Numbered from the stretch's first letter, positions 48,497 to 59,904 are shown. The stretch is 64,000 nt of DNA from Hydractinia symbiolongicarpus (GCF_029227915.1 NC_079887.1:24487650-24551649), one strand, 5' to 3'. The notes: generated by a model not told the origin, from the letters alone. Made by a program: numbers and translations.

Positions 48497-49108
48497 TCAA
48501 ATAATGTTCATCTCCCATGTACTGTCATTTAAAATGTCTGTGAAATCTTCTCGCAATTGACAAAAGTTGTTATAGGAAGAAGGTAATTCCAGCACAGGAG
48601 TGCGCGTATGAGCTATGGGGCGTCTCTCAAAATCAGATAAATTCGAGTTGAAAGCTACTTCTATATTTTTAACAACGATTAAATCTGCACCGGTCAAGAA
48701 CTTCAATAATCTCTTCAATAGAAACATTGGAAGCCCTTTCACGTACCGTTTAAAATATTGAAATGACTCTTTCTCGCCTTCATTAATAGGATTAGCTTGA
48801 AACAAACTAATGCTTCTTTTTGTCGTTAGTTCGATTTTTTCATACAATTGTTCAACTGCCTTTGAGTTAGGAAATTTATCTTTTAGGACAATGAAAACTT
48901 CCTTCGAGCAGGAGGCCATAATATGAGGCTTTTGGATGAGCTCCTGCCTTGAAATTTCAGACAACACAGTGTCACCATTTTCTTTCTTTACTAATTTGCG
49001 ACATTTGAAAACATCAATGCAGTCTTTCAAATCCTCATTATCGTCAAGATCTTTATCGGAATCTGGTGCTAATATGTTGCTAATTAAAGAACATTCGTCT
49101 GATGACAC
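48497..49108 (-). CDS. HECT-like C-terminal domain protein, catalytic Cys replaced
   Basis: The 203-codon frame starts MSSDECSLIS on minus. It contains QELIQKPHIMASC, ISLFQANPINEGEKESFQYF (the hinge/N-lobe end of the HECT-like proteins attached to cnidarian mobile elements), LLKFLTGADLIVV and IEVAFNSNLSDFERRPIAHT. It ends with LELPSSYNNF and STWEMNII, close to the HECT C-lobe end. In active HECT ligases the sequence after PxxHT is the catalytic Cys; here it is Arg (PIAHTRTP). The N-lobe and any upstream domains are absent, so this may be the last exon or a fragment. It converges tail-to-tail with the integrase-like transposase remnant, suggesting both belonged to one mobile element. Confidence 0.65.
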   Translation of the reverse strand: MSSDECSLISNILAPDSDKDLDDNEDLKDCIDVFKCRKLVKKENGDTVLSEISRQELIQKPHIMASCSKEVFIVLKDKFPNSKAVEQLYEKIELTTKRSISLFQANPINEGEKESFQYFKRYVKGLPMFLLKRLLKFLTGADLIVVKNIEVAFNSNLSDFERRPIAHTRTPVLELPSSYNNFCQLREDFTDILNDSTWEMNII

Positions 49109-49916
49109 ATACTTCTTAAATGACTGAATTAGTTCTTACTCTGTTACACTGCCAAACATGCAGTAATTTACAAAACAACGGCTGAGAATGGTAGAAAAAT
49201 ACCCAACATCTACATATCCTTGTACTATAATCATTCAAATCGCAATCCACTCGGCTTTGTACATATCGTGTCTAACGAATGGAAAACGTTCCATTTCACT
49301 AATTAATAAACTATTGGATTTTTCCTCCCACAACTGACACCACTCCCAACTCCAAGTTCTTCTTTTTCTCTTGGATCAATAAACACATACGGGATATCAT
49401 CATTAACGTTGACCTAAAAATAAACAACTATACACATGAATGATACACTTCAAACATTGATAATGTTTCTAAAGTAAAGTAGGAATTATTTTCTTAATAC
49501 AAGTTTTCTTTCCTTTGGAGGGTGTGCTACGTATCTCCATAGAAAATAGAACAGTTTCTTAACAATCTCAAAGTCCATGTTGTCTCCGCTGATGCTTGAA
49601 ACATGAGAATATGTTGTAAAAAATTGTTGTTTTTCCTATCCAGATATTTACAAGATATTCACAAACATTAAAAAATGCTGTTAACAAACTATACCATATC
49701 TTGTTATTCATGAAATGATCAATCAAATCAGTGGCAAGTTTCATACAATGAAGTTTAAATGTATGTTTTTTTCCTTAAAAATGTCCTACTCGTAATTCCC
49801 CATTCCGGGACTGATGATAGAATGCTGTACTTCACTAGCGCAGGAATTGTGTGCAGTGGATTGGTCAATCGATGCACATAAACTTTCTTGATTTCCAGCT
49901 ATATCTATAACTGCAT

Positions 49917-49988
49917 TGTCAGGAATTGTACTGACATTGTTGTCAGGAATTGTACTGACATTGTTGTCAGGAACTGTACTGACATTGT
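49917..49988. repeat. 24-bp tandem repeat, three units
   Basis: The unit TTGTCAGGAATTGTACTGAC plus ATTG occurs three times with one difference in the last. On minus it reads as an eight-residue repeat, NNVSTIPD, inside a 79-codon frame of unknown meaning (49786-50025). Confidence 0.9.
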
Positions 49989-50059
49989 TCAAACATTCAT
50001 CTACATTTGCACTATCATTTTCCAAACTCTTAAAGAATTAGTCATTTTGAATGCATGTC

Positions 50060-52105
50060 AGACATTTTTCCCCATCGTAGCCGCAATTACTTCTAACGGG
50101 CACAAGCTGTTTGGAAAAAACTTTGTATGTTCAATTTCCCTAATGATTTAGCAAATTTGAGCAGACTTGAAAAAGTTTTAATGTGCAGAAGAATTCTATT
50201 TAAAAAGATCATAATAATGCCTAAAGACCAAATGCCAAAACTCAAAGACAGTATTTGCAATGTTCCAAAAGACACGGCAGATTTAGCAAGGACGCTACCT
50301 TAAGGAGCTGATAGTAAAGGCATTGTAATGTTACAATTAAAGCGCAAGATAACTTATAGAAGCCATGTCTACTTTGAAGCTATTTCCCCAGAAAAAGTTC
50401 AGGAGTACTTTAATACATGAGAATGAATAACCCTTTGTACCAAGATATAACAATTAATATAGGTCCGATACCGGCTGATATGCTATCTTTGGCTGAACCT
50501 ATTAAAATACTAATTGAAATACAGTCAGAAAAAGATATTCCTAAATTGTTAGAAATATTATCAAAGACTCTGATAATCCACTGGGTCTGTGTAGAGTAGG
50601 AACGTTGGAAACTGTGCTTCTATCTAATAATCCTCAACCTGAAAAGGCAGTAATTGCAACAGGGTAAACAATGACACCTTTAACAGTTTTAAGAGAAAAA
50701 AAATGTGAGGAATTGGCTCACCCTTTTCTTTTTCCTACTGGAAAATTTGGTTACAAGGCTAACCGCAGTATTAAGTTAAGTCCAGTGAAGTATTTTAATC
50801 AACGCTTTTTAAACTATGAACAAAAAGTTGCTTCAGACTCTGAATACATTTTTTATACAGTTTCAGTCATGTTACACTTGAAATTAAACAGCCAAATAAA
50901 TATAGCAATGAAAAATCATTTAACAGATGGCAAGCTATCCAGTAACTTTTCCGATACGGTAAAATTATTAATTGCAAAGGATGAAGGTGTCAATTTTATG
51001 AATACATTTAAAGGGACTCCAGCTTACTGGGAAAAATTTCTCTCTGAAGTTTTGGCTATGGTTAAGCAGCTTGGTTTGCCCACTTTCTTTACGACGTAAA
51101 GTTGTGCAGATCTAAGGTGGAATGAACTTATTTTAATAATTTCTAAACTTTAAAGCGAAAATCTTTCAGAGGGATATATCGATAAAATGATCTATTTTAA
51201 ACGATGTAATTATTTGAATTTTAAACCAGTGTTGCCTGCTAGACATTTTTAATACAGAGTTGAAACATTCTTTGAAGAAATAGTGGTTAGTGGATCTCTT
51301 GACTATGATGCTATTCGTGTTGAATTCTAAGTTCGTGGAAGTCTTCATATTCATTCTTTTTATGAATTTTAAATTCCCCTACATTAAGTGAAACAAATGT
51401 TGGCGAATATGTTGCGTTTGTTAATTCTGTCATTAGGGCATATGTTCCAGATAATGATACAGATCCAGAGCTCTATGAACCGGTAAATACGTATCAACTT
51501 CATTCTCATTCTGAAGCCTGCATAATGTATAAAAATCAAAGTTGTAGATACCATGTCGCTCGTTTTTTCATGGATCCTTCTGCAAAATTCTAGAAAAGCG
51601 CAAGTTGCTACATGCCGTGGTTGAGGAATATATTGCTAAAAATTTGGATCCTCGAAAAAGAGACATCTTAAATCCATCAGATGATTATTTTTAACAAATC
51701 CCAACAATAAAAGAGATTCTTCGAGAATTAGAGATTTGTGAGCATGATTATTATGAGACACTTTCTAACTCTGACAACAGCGACTTTCAAATTCACCTAA
51801 ATCGTCCACCAAATTCTTGTTTTGTTAACAATTACTTTGAATAAGGTTTGGCTTGGACAGCCAATATTGATTTGCAGCCTGTTCTTAATAATTACAAGGC
51901 TGTTACATACATGTGTGCTTATTTTTTAAAATCTGAAGATGAGACTTCTGAGGCTATGAAGCAGGTAGGAAAAGAAGCTTTCTGTTTAAATGCAGACATA
52001 AGAGATAGAGAAATGTATGTTCTAGCACAGCCCCTAAAACGCACACGCGCACGCCCACAACAAGTCCCTAACATGCGACGCTTAGCCATGGTTATTCCCT
52101 ATTAG
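50060..52105 (+). pseudogene. Helitron replication/helicase polyprotein remnant
   Basis: Pieces in several frames follow the Helitron order. NGHKLFGKNFVCSI at about 50090, LARTLP with SKGIVMLQLKRKITYRSHVY at about 50285-50380, and HPFLFPTGKFGY at 50730 lead to GTPAYWEKFLSEVLAMVKQL (Helitron_like_N core) at about 51015. CADLRWNELI follows at 51105. VRGSLHIHSF (the HxH rolling-circle motif) lies at about 51335 in a shifted frame. ACIMYKNQSCRYHVARFF is near 51520 and AVTYMCAYFLKSEDETSEAM at about 51900. It ends near 52105 before any Pif1-helicase domain. Multiple stops and frameshifts show long decay. Confidence 0.85.
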
Positions 52106-52376
52106 ACACCAATGAGTAGGGACACATGCCTAATAATCAGCGCAATGTAGTGAGGTCATATGTAGAATAAAAGATCCAAAAATTTCTAACACAATTCCCT
52201 AATAGTCAACGTGCATACAGGGGAAATTTCCTAGTGATACTAATATTCATCATATATCAACGCATGCGCAGTAAAGGGGGGAATTCCCTGATCGCAATAA
52301 AAAGGGGAATAACTGTGTTAGTTTTGACCGTTATGAAATTTTCCGACAGTGTTAAAATTCTATATAATAAAGAGAA

Positions 52377-52456
52377 ATGGATTCATACAATGTCAAACAA
52401 TTACGAGATATCGCAAAAGGTTGTGGACTTACGGGGTATTACAAGCTACGTAAGGC
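52377..52456 (+). pseudogene. 5' half of a SAP-like reading frame, interrupted by the 6.1-kb transposon
   Basis: ATG at 52377 opens a frame (MDSYNVKQLRDIAKGC) that resembles the SAP/Rho-N-like helix-extended motif found in mobile-element proteins of aquatic animals. It breaks exactly at the transposon insertion. The same frame resumes after the second target duplication at 58605 and runs through a proline/arginine-rich stretch to about 58710. Confidence 0.65.
52448..52456 (+). repeat. Left 9-bp target-site duplication
   Basis: ACGTAAGGC abuts the left terminal repeat exactly; the same 9 bp abut the right terminal repeat at 58596-58604. Confidence 0.93.
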
Positions 52457-52528
52457 CAACCTCGTCCCCAGGACCTCTTTTCGCTTTTTTGATATCGGGG
52501 ATGGCGCGAAGAAGAAGGCCCTGGTCCC
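52457..52528 (+). repeat. Left terminal inverted repeat
   Basis: 72 bp that match the reverse complement of 58524-58595 with two mismatches. Internally its two ends are imperfect complements, so each repeat alone could fold back. Confidence 0.93.
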
Positions 52529-53054
52529 CGCCGGTCGGATTTGCAATATGATTGGTAGCCTCACTTTCACTAATTATGCTTAAAATTTATAAACATTCCG
52601 CGAGTGAGACGAGTCGCCCGTATCATCAAGTTATAAACAAAAATGGTAGCCCCTCTGTCTGGTTGAGTGTCTGGTGCGCACATGGGAAAAGAAACTTGGA
52701 TGGAAAATAAAATAAAAAGAAGACGCAATTTTTTCATTCTGAAAATATAAAATAAAATGTTATAATTGGTTTTTCTACAGAAATGAATAGAGATATTTAT
52801 GTAGCTAGCTATTTGCAAGAAAAATAATGGTTTGTTGTTGATATGTAGTTTTGCAAATATATACATCATATATATTCACTATGTGGCAAGCTCAGTACTA
52901 GCTAGCAGTAAAAATATTTTGCCAATGTAGGTGTTGTGATTAGCTAGATGATAGTATATCTATAAAATAATTAAGAGTAATATAGCGAGAAATAGTAGGT
53001 TTGTGTACTCTACAAGGTATTTTCAAATTGGTAATCCCAAAAACTTAATTCAGA

Positions 53055-56000
53055 ATGAACAAAGAAAATAACAAGGTAAAGTATATATACTTTTTCCCTA
53101 TAACTAGCTTACATTTTTTTAAAATTGAGGAAAAATTTTTTATTATATTTTTAGGTACAAACTACACCAAAGAAGTTATATGTACGAAAAGAATACGATG
53201 AATGTCATTGCAGGGTATGTGCCAAAGCCTTCCAAAAAAAGCATATGGTGAATATATTTTCAAATAAAGCAAAAGAAAAACAATTGCAACAAAAAATTAT
53301 TAGAACATGTGGACTTAATATTACACAAGAGGATCTTTTAACAAAGTTAATATGTAGAAACTGTCACACGTTTATAAATAAAATGTGGGAATTTCGAAGG
53401 TCATGTCAAACTAATCAAATCGAGCTCCGACAAAAAGTTTCAATTAAGCGGCTGAACACTTTTTCACCCAGGAAAGACCAGGACAAAAAAAAGGTGTTAT
53501 TGGACACTACACAATGTTTAAATCAACCAAGAAAAAGGTTACAAATGTCTGTTTCTGACAATAAATCTGAAGAAAAATCAAACAACAATATAGCAACACA
53601 GGATATTTACAACAACACATCAACAATAAATATTAAATCTGTATATAATAAAGACAGTGACAAACTTTCATCTGAACCTTTTAATATATATCAACAAAAT
53701 GCCATTGAGAGAGCAATCCATACCAATCAGCCATCTGCTTTATCACATGTTATCACACAAGTACCACAAATGGATATATTACTCAAAAAGGACATAACAA
53801 CTAAAATCAATAATGCTGGCAAGAAACTGTGTAAAAGGAAAGGCAACTCATCTGTATTACTTAGTAAGGATTATACGCAGTTGTCAAGCCATACAACAGA
53901 TGAATTGTGGAAGGAATTAAGTGGTAATTTTCCTTTTGTTGTTGACATTTTCAATACTTTGTCAGGTAAATCATGTGATATTGCTGACTCTCCGAATGAG
54001 CTAAAAATACAGTATTGTTTTTTATATGCAATCTTGATGAAAAACAGATGGCATGAACTCAGTTCAATTCAGAGAATCAATAGTGTTTTGCTGATTGAAG
54101 GTGGATGCAGCAAACAGGTAAGGTTTAACATATATATACTTTCATACTTATCTAAAAAAAATTATAGCACATAAAATTTTCCTAAAAGTTTACAGAACAA
54201 TTAAAAAAATAAAAAGGAACAAAATATCAAGAACACCAATGTCTCTTTCCAAACCAAAATAGATTTGGTGTGTCAAAAATATAAGCATCATAAGCATATA
54301 TAAGAAAAAGTAAGCATATGTTAAGGCTGTGCTCAAAATACACTAGGCTTATATATAAAAAAGGTGTAATTTATCTCATGCATACATTTTGCATTTAGCT
54401 GCAAATCCGACTAAACAAGCTTGGCATTTGTTTGTCTCCTTCAAAAAAGACCAATTTGTTGGAATTAATTGGTGGGCATTTTCTTGACTCGACAATTGCA
54501 AAAATAAAAGCAGGTTGTACATTTCGGGGAACAGGCGATAACTTTGATTTAAGAATTTTGAAAGGACATATGAGAAGTGATAACGATAATGAAGATCTAC
54601 ACCTATTTGCCACCAATTTTCTGGAAAATCGTATCAACTTCACTAATTTTCCAAATGTTACACCAAGGGCAGATATCACAACAGTTCTTAGAAGTAAATT
54701 TACCTTAAATCAAGCAGAATGGAAAGCCTACATTAGCACAACAAAAATTCTCATCGCTCGAGTGCTTCTGCAATTCTTTCCAAAGTTCAGTATCTTTAAG
54801 CAAATTGTTCCTAGCCACATAGAACACAAGTACACAAATAAATTGAGCAAAAAACCATTCATTGTTTCAATGCCAATAATGGATGCAAATGAGAACAAAT
54901 ATGGTGACTGTGTGAAAATACTAAGGACATATGAGGACTGGATTGCAGAACTATATAGTAAAGCTGGCTTGTTGCAAAATTTACCCAAACGGGAACATCC
55001 ACCACTGCCTGAAGAACCTGCTTCGGTTGGTCAGACACAATCACATACGTTGTTTACAGAAGGTGATGTAATGAAGGAAATGAAAATTCCATTTTCCGGA
55101 GACCAGTTAACACGTGTGCGTTTTGCAGGTGCCAAAGACTTACTGGCTGGATCACACACTCCTACAGATCGTTTTGAACATTGCTCGCCTTTTAAGCCTG
55201 TAATGTGGCATTGCAAGGCTTCTCTTCTTCAATATTCCTACCACTTATTATATCAAGGTGATTCTGTCAATCAACAAGGAACTTTGAAATGTTTTAGAGA
55301 AAAATTTAATCGAAAAAATGCAACACCCTTCAAAGTTCTTGACTCATATGATGGCAGTGAAGAATTATTTTTAAGCATGGGAAAGGCATATATTGTAACT
55401 GCTGCAATAAAATTCTTTGGTATGACTAATCTAGATGATAAACCGACTATCCATTGTTATCCCCCTAATCTGGCACATAAGTCTACAGAAGAAAAACATC
55501 AGTATTTTGATCACGTTTTAACTGAGTTTGTCGACACATACGTTCTTCAAAAATTTGTCACTAATGAAGATGACTATGTACAGAACTATGGCCTATGCAC
55601 AATTTTTTTAACTCTCTTACTGATGCAGTTAAAAGACACAGCAAAAGAGGGAGATGGAGACAGAAATCTTATTAACCAAAAATTACTTTTGGTTGTCTTC
55701 AAATCATTAGGAGCTTACAGCAAATATGCTATTGAGATGTTTCTCAGCATAGCTCAGATGGAATGCTTATTAACTCCCAGACTTTCTGAGGAGTTTAAGT
55801 GGGGTTTTTTTAGCAACTGGAAAGGTGGGAAAGGAAATAATGTAGAGGACGATTTGGTACAAGAAATAATGAATAGAGTGACAAAGGGAATTGTTCAGAG
55901 AATGGGGGCAAATAAGTCAGTGAAATCTATCAGCAAAATCAGCAAGGCAGCAAATGGAATTAAAGAGATTGTAGAAAATTTTGATCAAAATGCTAAAATA

Positions 56001-56213
56001 CATGCATCATCGACACATCATACAACGACTGACAGTATGAAGGATGAAAAAGAAATGATAAAAGATTTAATACTGCTTGATCCATTTAACTACATAAACG
56101 GACGAAAACATCACAGTTTTCCTAACATTAAAAGATCGCCCTTGCGTTATTTAAATATAGCTGATTTTCATTTATGGGTAGAAAAGCACAAACAACTAAT
56201 TTCCTTTGTTTAA
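53055..56213 (+). CDS. Presumptive transposase: ZAD-like zinc finger plus DUF6589-like domain (932 aa, three exons)
   Basis: Exons 53055-53075, 53155-54117 and 54399-56213; both introns are phase 0 with GTAAAG/TAG and GTAAGG/TAG borders. They total 2,799 bp with no stop. Residues 24-90 form a ZAD-like treble-clef finger: C26-x2-C29, then L-x3-IC74-RN-C77-HTF. Residues 90-300 are polar and disordered-looking. From about 330 on, the sequence resembles DUF6589. It has FRGTGDNFDLR near residue 375, a middle region with AYIVTAAIKFFG, then FSNWKGGKGNNVEDDLVQEI near 800. I take D375 or D378 and a late E as possible DDE residues, but cannot prove it. By position in the element it is the likely transposase. 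It is convergent with the helicase gene. ATG 53055 was chosen as the only upstream in-frame start with a matching splice. Confidence 0.85.
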
Positions 56214-56339
56214 CATATATATATATATACCCATAAGCTGACAAAATTTGGCATTTTGGCTGATTGAATTTTTTTTGTGGATGAAATTGCAGATTTCACC
56301 AACTTTGTCATGCAATGGTATATATATATTATGTTTTTA

Positions 56340-58345
56340 CTAAACTATTTTAGGTGCATATTTGTCTATTAAAGCATATAATTCCTTAGAACACCTTTCA
56401 TTCCAAATACCAAACATAGAAAGTAAGTCTGATTCACAAGAAATAAATGCTAATTCTCTCAGGATTTCATTTACAATGTTAGTGTTAATTTTACTGTGGA
56501 AAGGAAACATCACGTTTTCATCAGAATTGATATCTTCAACCGTTTTTAACAATTCTACTTTAAGCATCTCCATATCAGCCCCAACTATGTTGCGTGCTAT
56601 CTTCTTATTGTCGTCAAGTGCGTTTAATTTGATATCAATTGCAGAATCAGCACCAACATTACAGTTCTTGCAACAGTTAATCTGAGTTTTACTCTTAAAT
56701 CCAAAATAGTTTAGCAAAAATACTCTGAGACATCTATCCCATACACAGTATTTTTTCATTGAATCACTTATATACTTAGATGCCAAATCAGAATTGTTGA
56801 CATATAAAAGTGAATCACAAGCTACACCATTTCTTCCTCCTCTTCCAATTTCTTGCACAAATGACTCTAATGTTGATGGAGGACTTATGTGAATAATATT
56901 AGATATATTTGGAGCATCAACACCCATACCTAGAGCAGTTGTAGCAAATACTACTCTAATTCGTGAATCTGACTTCTTTAACTCCTTCAATATATCCTCT
57001 TTCATTTGTGTAGTACAAGAAGCATGAAACTGTGCAAACAATCTTGCTCTAGGACAAATATTGTCACCAACATAATGATTTCTTATAACATTTTCAAATA
57101 ATTTGTACCCATACCCACAATATCTTAAATGCATGTAAATTATTGTCATGGGATAGTGTTCTCTTTGCACGTTTAATTTTTTAGCCAACGGTTTGAGAAT
57201 AACTTCAAATCCTTTCAAACCCAAGTTAGAGTTTGGGCGTCTTTGTATGTTTAAATACACATTTTTTCGATTTGGCGATACAGCAATGACTTTATACGTA
57301 ATAAGGGCGAGCGATTTAATCAAATATTCTACAGTGTCTGGTGTAGCAGTAGCGGTTAGAGCCAATGTAACAGCATCTGGGAAAAGTGCCTTTAACGTAG
57401 ACAACTCGCTAAAAATTTTTCGGAAATCCTCACCCCTATAAATCAAATAAAGCACATTAAAAGATACACATTATATATAATATATGTTATTTTATGTAGC
57501 AATATACAAAGTTTTAAATTTATGAATTTACTTGAACGGCATAGTTTTATTTATAATATATAGTATGTATGTATGTAGTTTTAAGTAGAGAGAGAAAAAA
57601 TATTTTGTTTATAATAATTAAAAATACACACTGGAAGCTTGAGTTCACCATTGACAAATTCAGGGTAGGCGAATTGATTCGTGAAGTGGAGACAACATCC
57701 AAAATAAAGTTTTACATTGTCGCATAACAAACATTTTAAAATTCGTTTCTAGCATAAAAGTGTTCGCCAGCCCTGTCTTTTTTTAAAAAAAAAACACAAA
57801 AAAAAATGATTCACTGGAGTTTTTACTTACCACATGCTTACACAATGTGCTTCATCTATAACACAACTGACAACATTTTCTTGGTAAACAGAACTTTTTA
57901 GCAATTCTCGTCCTCTGACACTAAGCAGAGATTCTGGGTGAGCAAATACTAGTTTTAATTCGCCATTTTTAATTGAAATTGGTATTTCAGGCTCACCATT
58001 CTCACCACACGAAAACAATTTTTCAGGCACAACTGTTTGCTCCAAATGAAGCACCCCAGCACCAATACCTCTCACTTCTAAAACTTTCAACTGGTCCTCT
58101 ATGATAGAATTAAGAGGGCACACCACCAATACTATATTTTGGACACTCTTTCTTGGCAAAAAGTCTGCCAACAAATGAAACAACAAGGATTTCCCAAATC
58201 CAGTAGGTAAAACACCAATAACATCATATCCATTTAAAAGATGCTCGAAACATTTAACTTGCTGTGGCTTTAAGATAATATTATTTATGTTATTAATTAA
58301 AAAAGTTTGTTGCAATCTACAAAATAATTGCAATATCTTGTCCAT
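56340..58345 (-). CDS. RecQ-like DNA helicase of the transposon (536 aa, two exons)
   Basis: Exons on minus are 58345-57831 and 57435-56340, joined within the Trp codon of the DEAH-box continuation (GTAAGT donor, TATAG acceptor). The frame is intact. The motifs are LKPQQ (Q28, motif 0), GVLPTGFGKS (Walker A, 47-53), VIDEAHCVSMW (DEAH 164-167), ALTATAT (motif III, about 199), ATTALGMGVDAPN (motif V, about 336-348) and QEIGRGGRNG (motif VI, 366). A Cys cluster follows, C402, C407, C426/427 and C430, as in the RecQ zinc-binding subdomain. This is a superfamily-2 3'-5' helicase that would unwind DNA, perhaps during excision or end processing. It lacks an obvious winged-helix RQC and HRDC domain, making it shorter than cellular RecQ proteins. 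It is encoded opposite to the transposase, tail-to-tail. Confidence 0.93.
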
Positions 58346-58523
58346 TTTGAAAAACGGAACCCTTTTAACACTTTAACTCGCCGTTCACTTTTTGAAATAA
58401 TTTTAAATTCTTAGTTTTACTCCATATATGGATGTCACATATCCATATAAAGAACTGTCGACATTTAGCAAAAGTGCTGACGCTGCAGTCTACACCCAAG
58501 ATTTCTGGGTGTAGAAAGCGGCC

Positions 58524-58595
58524 GGGTCCAGGGCCTTCTTCTTCACGCCATCCCCGATATCAAAAAAGCGAAAAGAGGTCCTGGGGACGAGGTTG
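58524..58595 (-). repeat. Right terminal inverted repeat
   Basis: Mirror of 52457-52528 with two differences, ending GAGGTTG directly before the right target duplication. Confidence 0.93.
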
Positions 58596-58604
58596 ACGTA
58601 AGGC
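58596..58604 (+). repeat. Right 9-bp target-site duplication
   Basis: ACGTAAGGC, identical to 52448-52456. Confidence 0.93.
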
Positions 58605-58726
58605 TGAATTGGCTGCCCTATTGGAGGACGTACCACACAGGCCACCCAGAAGGGCTGGACACCGAAAGCCGGTCAAGCCAGTAACTATACTACCAACGCT
58701 GGAGGCCATGGATATCTCTTTAATAA
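58605..58726 (+). pseudogene. 3' half of the SAP-like reading frame
   Basis: It continues the frame broken at 52456 with a stretch rich in Pro and basic residues (PHRPPRRAGHRKPVKPV). At about 58722 it runs into a CTAGT-family repeat copy (CCGTATTTTGTCTGTCTGTC), so the original end is lost. Confidence 0.6.
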
Positions 58727-59508
58727 TAGCCGTATTTTGTCTGTCTGTCCGCGAAAGCTGCGTCCTGTTACGGAAGCACGAAATTTTGTAAATTACGCGC
58801 CGATACCAAATGCGATATATTTTTACCGACTTTGTTTTGACCGCTCGCGCGTGGAATACCATTCACAACGCCTGATTCTTTAAAGGTACTGTCCGATTAA
58901 AAATCAACTAAAATTTTGACAAAAAATTCTTATTTGGAACTAACTTTTATAAAATAATTAAATAATTATTTGTTTTCTTTCCCAACACCAACTGAACAAT
59001 ATCTCATTCTTGTTTACAAAAAAAGCATGCGGTCTCTCGCTTCGAGTGTTTATATGGATGGCGGATGATAGCACTAAAGCGAGGCTGAAATAATATGTCG
59101 CGTGTGACGTATTTACCTGGAGCGCGCCGAACTGACCAAAATAGATAAAACGTGGGCCAGGGCTGATATTTTATTATATGTTTAAAAATTTTGGTAATTT
59201 TACCCCCTGAATTGGGAAAGACCGCTTTTTATGAATTATTCATATGGAATTAAAAAATCGAAGGCGAGAGATGTGTCTAGACCTTAAGGTAAACACACAC
59301 TGTGCTAATTCTGTACGAACCTAAGTAAGAAGCTTTCGCTAATAAAACTTGAAGTTCAATATGACTTTAGCCTTAGGGTTGCATAGTTGTTTCAGCTACT
59401 CTAAAGACAACCAATCAATAATTAAAAATTAGTTTCCTCTTCACTAGATGTCCCGCCACAGAGAGATTATACTCAGATCGCACATTCAGTAAGGTTGAGA
59501 GGCAGAAT

Positions 59509-59682
59509 AATGTCGTGGTGCGCTGTTGTGAATTGCACTAACAACAGTCGAAAAAAACAGGATAAAATTTTTTTTCGCTGCTCAAGGATCCAAAAAAAAA
59601 TCTTCCGTATAAGGAAAAACCAAAAGTCAGAGAAATATCTAAACGGAGGAAAGAAAAGGATGTTAAGGAGGTGAGTGGGGGC
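59509..59682 (+). pseudogene. THAP zinc-finger fragment, frameshifted
   Basis: ATG 59509 gives MSWCAVVNCTNNSRKKQDKI then FFRCSRIQKK, the start of a THAP finger (CAVVNC, basic run, FF strand). A run of nine A at about 59591-59599 shifts the frame. In the next frame KEKPKVREISKRRKEK continues as expected for the finger's second half. The finger would bind the transposon ends; in this copy it is broken. Confidence 0.75.
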
Positions 59683-59904
59683 TGGTAACTAGGTGGTCGT
59701 TCGAAACTCTCCGTCATGGAGTGCCACCAAAGATGTTCACAGCGTACTCTTCAATAAAACCACCGCTCGGAATTCTTCGTGTTCCGTAATACATTTTTTA
59801 TCTGAAAAATATTACAATATTACTCAATCACACTCGCATCTAAGAATTACTCATGAAGGAGTAGAAACTTTTATACCATGTAATTGAAAATATTTAATAG
59901 AGTC

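Larger units (their letters stand above)
52457..58595. mobile_element. Complete DNA transposon with ZAD/DUF6589-like and RecQ-like genes (AcademH-like?)
   Basis: The 6,139-bp element has terminal inverted repeats 52457-52528 and 58524-58595, identical apart from two positions over 72 bp and starting CAACCTCGTCCCCAGGACCT. Exact 9-bp direct repeats ACGTAAGGC lie outside. Each terminal repeat is itself an imperfect palindrome. Inside are two convergent genes, both apparently intact, whose stops are about 126 bp apart. Removing the element and one duplication makes the surrounding SAP-like frame continuous. From memory, helicase-bearing Academ elements (AcademH) are the closest described lineage; this needs checking. 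Confidence 0.93.

Noticed and set aside
52457-58595. Two independent MITE insertions rather than one element
   Set aside because: The exact 9-bp repeats lie only outside the outer ends, the outer flanks rejoin into a continuous frame, and both genes sit between. Single-copy MITEs would each have their own duplication.
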